Both the position numbers and the translations under genes were made by a program. A stretch of 7,860 bases of DNA. Source: an uncultured Coriobacteriia bacterium. Lineage in GTDB: Bacteria; Actinomycetota; Coriobacteriia; Coriobacteriales; QAMH01. The notes beneath the pieces were generated by a model. That model did not search any database. It was not told where the DNA came from and worked only from the letters and a program-made list of their open reading frames with translations. Positions 5,544 through 7,860 of the stretch are shown one piece after another. Location of the stretch: positions 1 through 7,860 of the forward strand of contig CABURF010000044.1 of the NCBI GenBank assembly GCA_902493755.1, in the 5' to 3' direction. The number at the start of each line of letters is the position of its first letter. The stretch's first letter is position 1.

Positions 5544-6257
5544 ATGGGCAACTACAAGTACAAGCGCGTCTTGCTCAAGCTTTCGGGCGAGGCGCTGCAA
5601 GGCGAGCAAGGCTATGGCATTGACCCCAAGGTCATTAGCGAGATTGCCTCGCAAATTCGCGAGATTGTCGATGGTGGCATCGAGCTTGCCATCACCGTCG
5701 GTGGCGGCAACATCTTCCGTGGTCTTGCCGGCGCTGCCGAGGGCATGGACCGCGCCCAAGCTGACTATATCGGCATGCTGGCAACGATCATGAACGCGCT
5801 CGCTCTGCAGGAGGGGCTCGAGCGGGCTGGTGTCTTCACGCGCGTGCAATCCGCCATCAGCATGCAGGAGGTTGCGGAGCCCTATATTCGCCGCAGGGCC
5901 ATTCGCCATCTCGAGAAAGGACGCGTCGTCATATTCGCGGGTGGTACGGGCAATCCGTACTTCACCACCGACACGACAGCCGCGTTGCGCGCCTGCGAAA
6001 TCGATGCCGAGGCCATTCTCAAGGCAACGCAGGTCGATGGCATCTACGATAGCGATCCGCGCACGAATCCCGATGCGAGCAAGTTCGACGAGATCTCCTA
6101 CATGGAGGTCCTTTCGCGCGAGCTTCATGTTATGGATTCGACTGCCACGACGTTGTGCATGGATAACAATATTCCCATTATCGTGTTCAACCTGCATAAG
6201 CCCGGCAACATTGATCGTGTGCTCAAGGGCGAGCACGTCGGAACGACTGTTAGCTAG
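5544..6257 (+). CDS. pyrH: UMP kinase
   Basis: Phosphorylates UMP to UDP with ATP, feeding UTP and CTP synthesis; bacterial hexameric enzyme of the amino-acid-kinase fold, distinct from eukaryotic UMP/CMP kinases. The 237-residue product shows KLSGEAL at 12-18 (phosphate/ATP site), GGGNIFRG at 53-60 with R59, D74 within QADYIGMLAT (UMP-binding region), and GGTGNPYFTTDTTAALRA plus KATQVDGIYDSDPR for nucleotide binding. Length is normal. AAAGGGAG at 5532-5539 precedes the ATG. The family is usually feedback-inhibited by UTP and often activated by GTP; nothing here contradicts that. The pyrH-frr-uppS-cdsA order is widely conserved, but the usual upstream rpsB-tsf is replaced by efp. Confidence 0.97.
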   Translation: MGNYKYKRVLLKLSGEALQGEQGYGIDPKVISEIASQIREIVDGGIELAITVGGGNIFRGLAGAAEGMDRAQADYIGMLATIMNALALQEGLERAGVFTRVQSAISMQEVAEPYIRRRAIRHLEKGRVVIFAGGTGNPYFTTDTTAALRACEIDAEAILKATQVDGIYDSDPRTNPDASKFDEISYMEVLSRELHVMDSTATTLCMDNNIPIIVFNLHKPGNIDRVLKGEHVGTTVS

Positions 6258-6259
6258 AG

Positions 6260-6265
6260 AAGGAG
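6260..6265 (+). promoter_or_regulatory. Strong ribosome binding site supporting the GTG start of frr
   Basis: AAGGAG sits 7 bases before the GTG at 6273 and just after the pyrH stop. It fixes the frr start at a GTG, matching the family N-terminus. Confidence 0.7.
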
Positions 6266-6272
6266 AGATAAG

Positions 6273-6830
6273 GTGTCAGAAGAACTCGATCAGGCAAAAG
6301 AGGCGATGACCCGCGCGGTCAAGGCACTCGATCAGGATTTCTCGAAGCTCCATACGGGTCGTCCCTCGGCGAACATCCTCGATAACGTGAAGGTCGACTA
6401 TTACGGTGTCCCCACGCCCGTTTCGCAAGTCGGCGCCATCAAGATTCCCGAGGGCAACCTCATGACCATCGAGCCGTGGGACAAGTCCCTGCTCGGCCCC
6501 GTCGAAAAGGCCATCCTCTCTGCCAATTTGGGCATCACGCCCAATAACGATGGCTCGGGCATCATCCGTCTGCCGTTCCCGGCACCCACCGAGGAGCGTC
6601 GTCGCGAGATCGTCAAGGAGTGCAAGGCGGCTGCCGAGCAGCGTCGCGTGGCAGTGCGCAATGCGCGCCGAGATGCCAAGAACAGGATTGAGCGTCTCAA
6701 GAAAGATGGCGAGATTAGCGAGGACGAGCAGCATCGTGCCGAGGAGCAGCTTCAAAAGCTCACCGACGATTATATTGCTCAGATTGACTCGGCCCTTTCC
6801 GTGAAAGAGGCCGAGGTCATGGAGATCTAG
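6273..6830 (+). CDS. frr: Ribosome recycling factor
   Basis: Splits post-termination ribosomes together with EF-G so that subunits can be reused; a tRNA-shaped cytoplasmic protein. The 185-residue product equals the E. coli length. It shows the head-domain segment LHTGRPSANILDNVKVDYYG (25-45), TPVSQVGAIKIPEGNLMTIEPWD region, and the long helical tail with VRNARRDAKNRIERLKK, where R132 matches the functionally critical arginine of E. coli RRF. It starts with GTG behind AAGGAG, 15 bases after pyrH, and is followed by uppS after 8 bases, so it is certainly within the same transcript. Confidence 0.97.
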   Translation: MSEELDQAKEAMTRAVKALDQDFSKLHTGRPSANILDNVKVDYYGVPTPVSQVGAIKIPEGNLMTIEPWDKSLLGPVEKAILSANLGITPNNDGSGIIRLPFPAPTEERRREIVKECKAAAEQRRVAVRNARRDAKNRIERLKKDGEISEDEQHRAEEQLQKLTDDYIAQIDSALSVKEAEVMEI

Positions 6831-6838
6831 GAAGCATC

Positions 6839-7617
6839 TTGAGCGAGAGACCATCCACACTGGAGGAGATCTTTCCCGAGCCTCCCATCGATCTCAATCC
6901 GCATGCGCTCGACATGAAGAGGATTCCAGAGCACGTTGCCGTCATCATGGATGGCAACGGGCGCTGGGCAAAGCAGCGCGGTCTCGACCGCGGCCAGGGC
7001 CATAAGGCTGGCATACGTGCCGTGCGCGAGGCCATCACTACCTGTAACGATATCGGCGTGCGTTATCTCACCATCTACTCGTTTTCCACCGAGAACTGGA
7101 ATCGTCCCAAGGCTGAGGTCACGGGACTTATGGATCTTTTCGCCAAGACCATGAGTTCTGAACTTGCAGGCTTGGACGAGGAGAAGGTCAGGGTCAAGCT
7201 TTTGGGTCGCGTCGAAGATTTGCCCCTCGCAACACGCACTATCTTCAAGCAGGCCGAGAAACGCACAGCCAAGAATGGCGGCATGACACTTGCCATTGCG
7301 GTTAATTATGGCTCGCGCCTCGAGATTACCGATGCGGTCCGCACAATCGCGCGCATGGTCGAAACGGGCGATCTCACGAGCGAGGTGGTTTCGGAGGATC
7401 TGCTATCCGCTCATCTATACACGGCATGCCCGATCCGGACCTTCTCATTCGCACGAGCGGCGAGATGCGCCTTTCAAACTTCTTGCTTTGGCAGCTTGCC
7501 TACGCGGAGTTCTACGTCACCGATGTGCTCTGGCCCGACTTCGACCGTTATGAGCTGCTGCGTGCACTTCTTGATTATCAGGCGCGTGACCGTCGCTTCG
7601 GAAGGGTCGATGAGTAA
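6839..7617 (+). pseudogene. uppS: Undecaprenyl diphosphate synthase, frameshifted (assembly error or real mutation)
   Basis: UppS condenses eight IPP units onto farnesyl diphosphate to make the C55 carrier of cell wall precursors. The N-terminal part (TTG start at 6839, AGGAAG at 6829-6834, residues 1-196) has catalytic D38 in VIMDGNGRWAKQRG, the GHKAG region, YSFSTENWNRP, and LAVNYG-type AIAVNYGSR. After LLSAHLYTA the frame is lost. The correct continuation, MPDPDLLIRTSGEMRLSNF, carries the IPP-binding arginines and lies in another frame from 7426 to the TAA at 7615-7617. Relatives have one residue between A and M/L here, so four bases appear missing; GGCAGGCATG reduced to GGCATG would explain it if that residue was glycine. 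The unrepaired frame ends at 7621, giving 260 residues with a nonsense tail of 64. Restored length is also about 260. The gene is normally essential, so error or a second copy elsewhere should be considered. Confidence 0.88.
7421..7430 (+). other. Frameshift site in uppS
   Basis: The bases are ACGGCATGCC. In the upstream frame this reads Thr-Ala-Cys; the conserved downstream protein resumes with the ATG at 7426-7428, which shares base A7426 with the Ala codon. There is no homopolymer and no slippery XXXYYYZ heptamer, so a deletion fits better than recoding. Confidence 0.8.
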
Positions 7618-7634
7618 ATGATCGGGGGTGTGTG

Positions 7635-7860
7635 ATGGCAATTAACGTCAGAGACCTCGGTCGGCGTGTCGGTGTCGGCGCGGTATACGTCACCATCACC
7701 TCCGTTGCGACCTTCGTCTCGTGGTATACGACGGTTATCGTCATCGCCATCACGGCGGCGCTGTGCTGTTACGAGTTTCTTCGCATGGCGCAAGACAACG
7801 GCTATCACCCCTACATCATCATTGGTACCGTCACAGCTGGTCTCATTCCCCTGGCCATGT
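7635..7860 (+). CDS. cdsA: Phosphatidate cytidylyltransferase, N-terminal part only
   Basis: Makes CDP-diacylglycerol from phosphatidate and CTP, the branch point for membrane phospholipids; a multi-pass membrane enzyme. Only the first 75 residues are in the window, and the frame runs open off the end. They read MAINVRDLGRRVGVGAV, then two hydrophobic segments (about residues 14-29 and 32-46), then YEFLRMAQDNGYHP and another hydrophobic stretch. The YEFLRMA..NG..P pattern after the second segment is typical of bacterial CdsA, but the catalytic C-terminal signature lies beyond the window. GGGGG at 7624-7628 precedes the ATG at 7635 by 6 bases; a GTG at 7632 is directly upstream in frame and could also start it. 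Position right after uppS is the usual one for cdsA, and supports the call. Confidence 0.85.
   Translation, partial: MAINVRDLGRRVGVGAVYVTITSVATFVSWYTTVIVIAITAALCCYEFLRMAQDNGYHPYIIIGTVTAGLIPLAM

Noticed and set aside
4968..6236. Open frame of 422 codons on the - strand opposite efp and pyrH
   Set aside because: It covers two well-supported genes on the + strand; its translation is low-complexity L/A/R/D-rich text typical of antisense shadows.
7421..7430. Programmed ribosomal frameshifting in uppS
   Set aside because: There is no slippery heptamer, no ribosome-site stimulator in a suitable place, and a simple -1 shift would leave the protein one residue short of relatives in this loop. Deletion or error is simpler.

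Overview
The window is a piece of bacterial chromosome carrying housekeeping genes. It is GC-rich (about 60% by eye), densely packed, and uses ATG, GTG and TTG starts behind purine-rich ribosome sites. Gene content, protein style and the order aroC-aroK-aroB-aroQ-pepP-efp point to Actinomycetota. I would guess the class Coriobacteriia, but taxonomy is inferred from style only.

Layout. Bases 2-259 are the C-terminal end of a DUF1385 (YqhQ-type) membrane protein. Bases 276-3527 hold four shikimate-pathway genes on the + strand: aroC (chorismate synthase), aroK (shikimate kinase), aroB (3-dehydroquinate synthase) and aroQ (type II dehydroquinase). Each gene pair in this block shares a 4-base ATGA stop/start overlap, so translation is probably coupled. 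Facing them on the - strand is pepP (Xaa-Pro aminopeptidase family, 3511-4614), whose 3' end overlaps aroQ by 17 bases. A 338-base intergenic region (4615-4952) separates the divergent pepP and efp genes. It holds a roughly 100-bp palindromic repeat element, remnants of further copies of its ends, and candidate promoters for both directions.

From 4953 to the end is a second + strand operon: efp (elongation factor P), pyrH (UMP kinase), frr (ribosome recycling factor), uppS (undecaprenyl diphosphate synthase) and the start of cdsA (phosphatidate cytidylyltransferase). These link translation, pyrimidine nucleotide supply and envelope lipid synthesis: PyrH supports UTP/CTP supply, CdsA uses CTP, and UppS makes the lipid carrier for cell wall precursors.

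Most notable points. (1) uppS is frameshifted at about 7424-7427 by an apparent net loss of four bases; the out-of-frame reading happens to end at the same total length as the intact protein would. (2) The pepP-efp spacer contains a nested palindromic repeat that probably lies in the pepP 5' leader. (3) pepP is inverted relative to the common aroQ-pepP-efp order. I found no defence system, CRISPR array, phage or transposase gene, RNA gene or unknown multi-gene system here; all eleven genes belong to known families.
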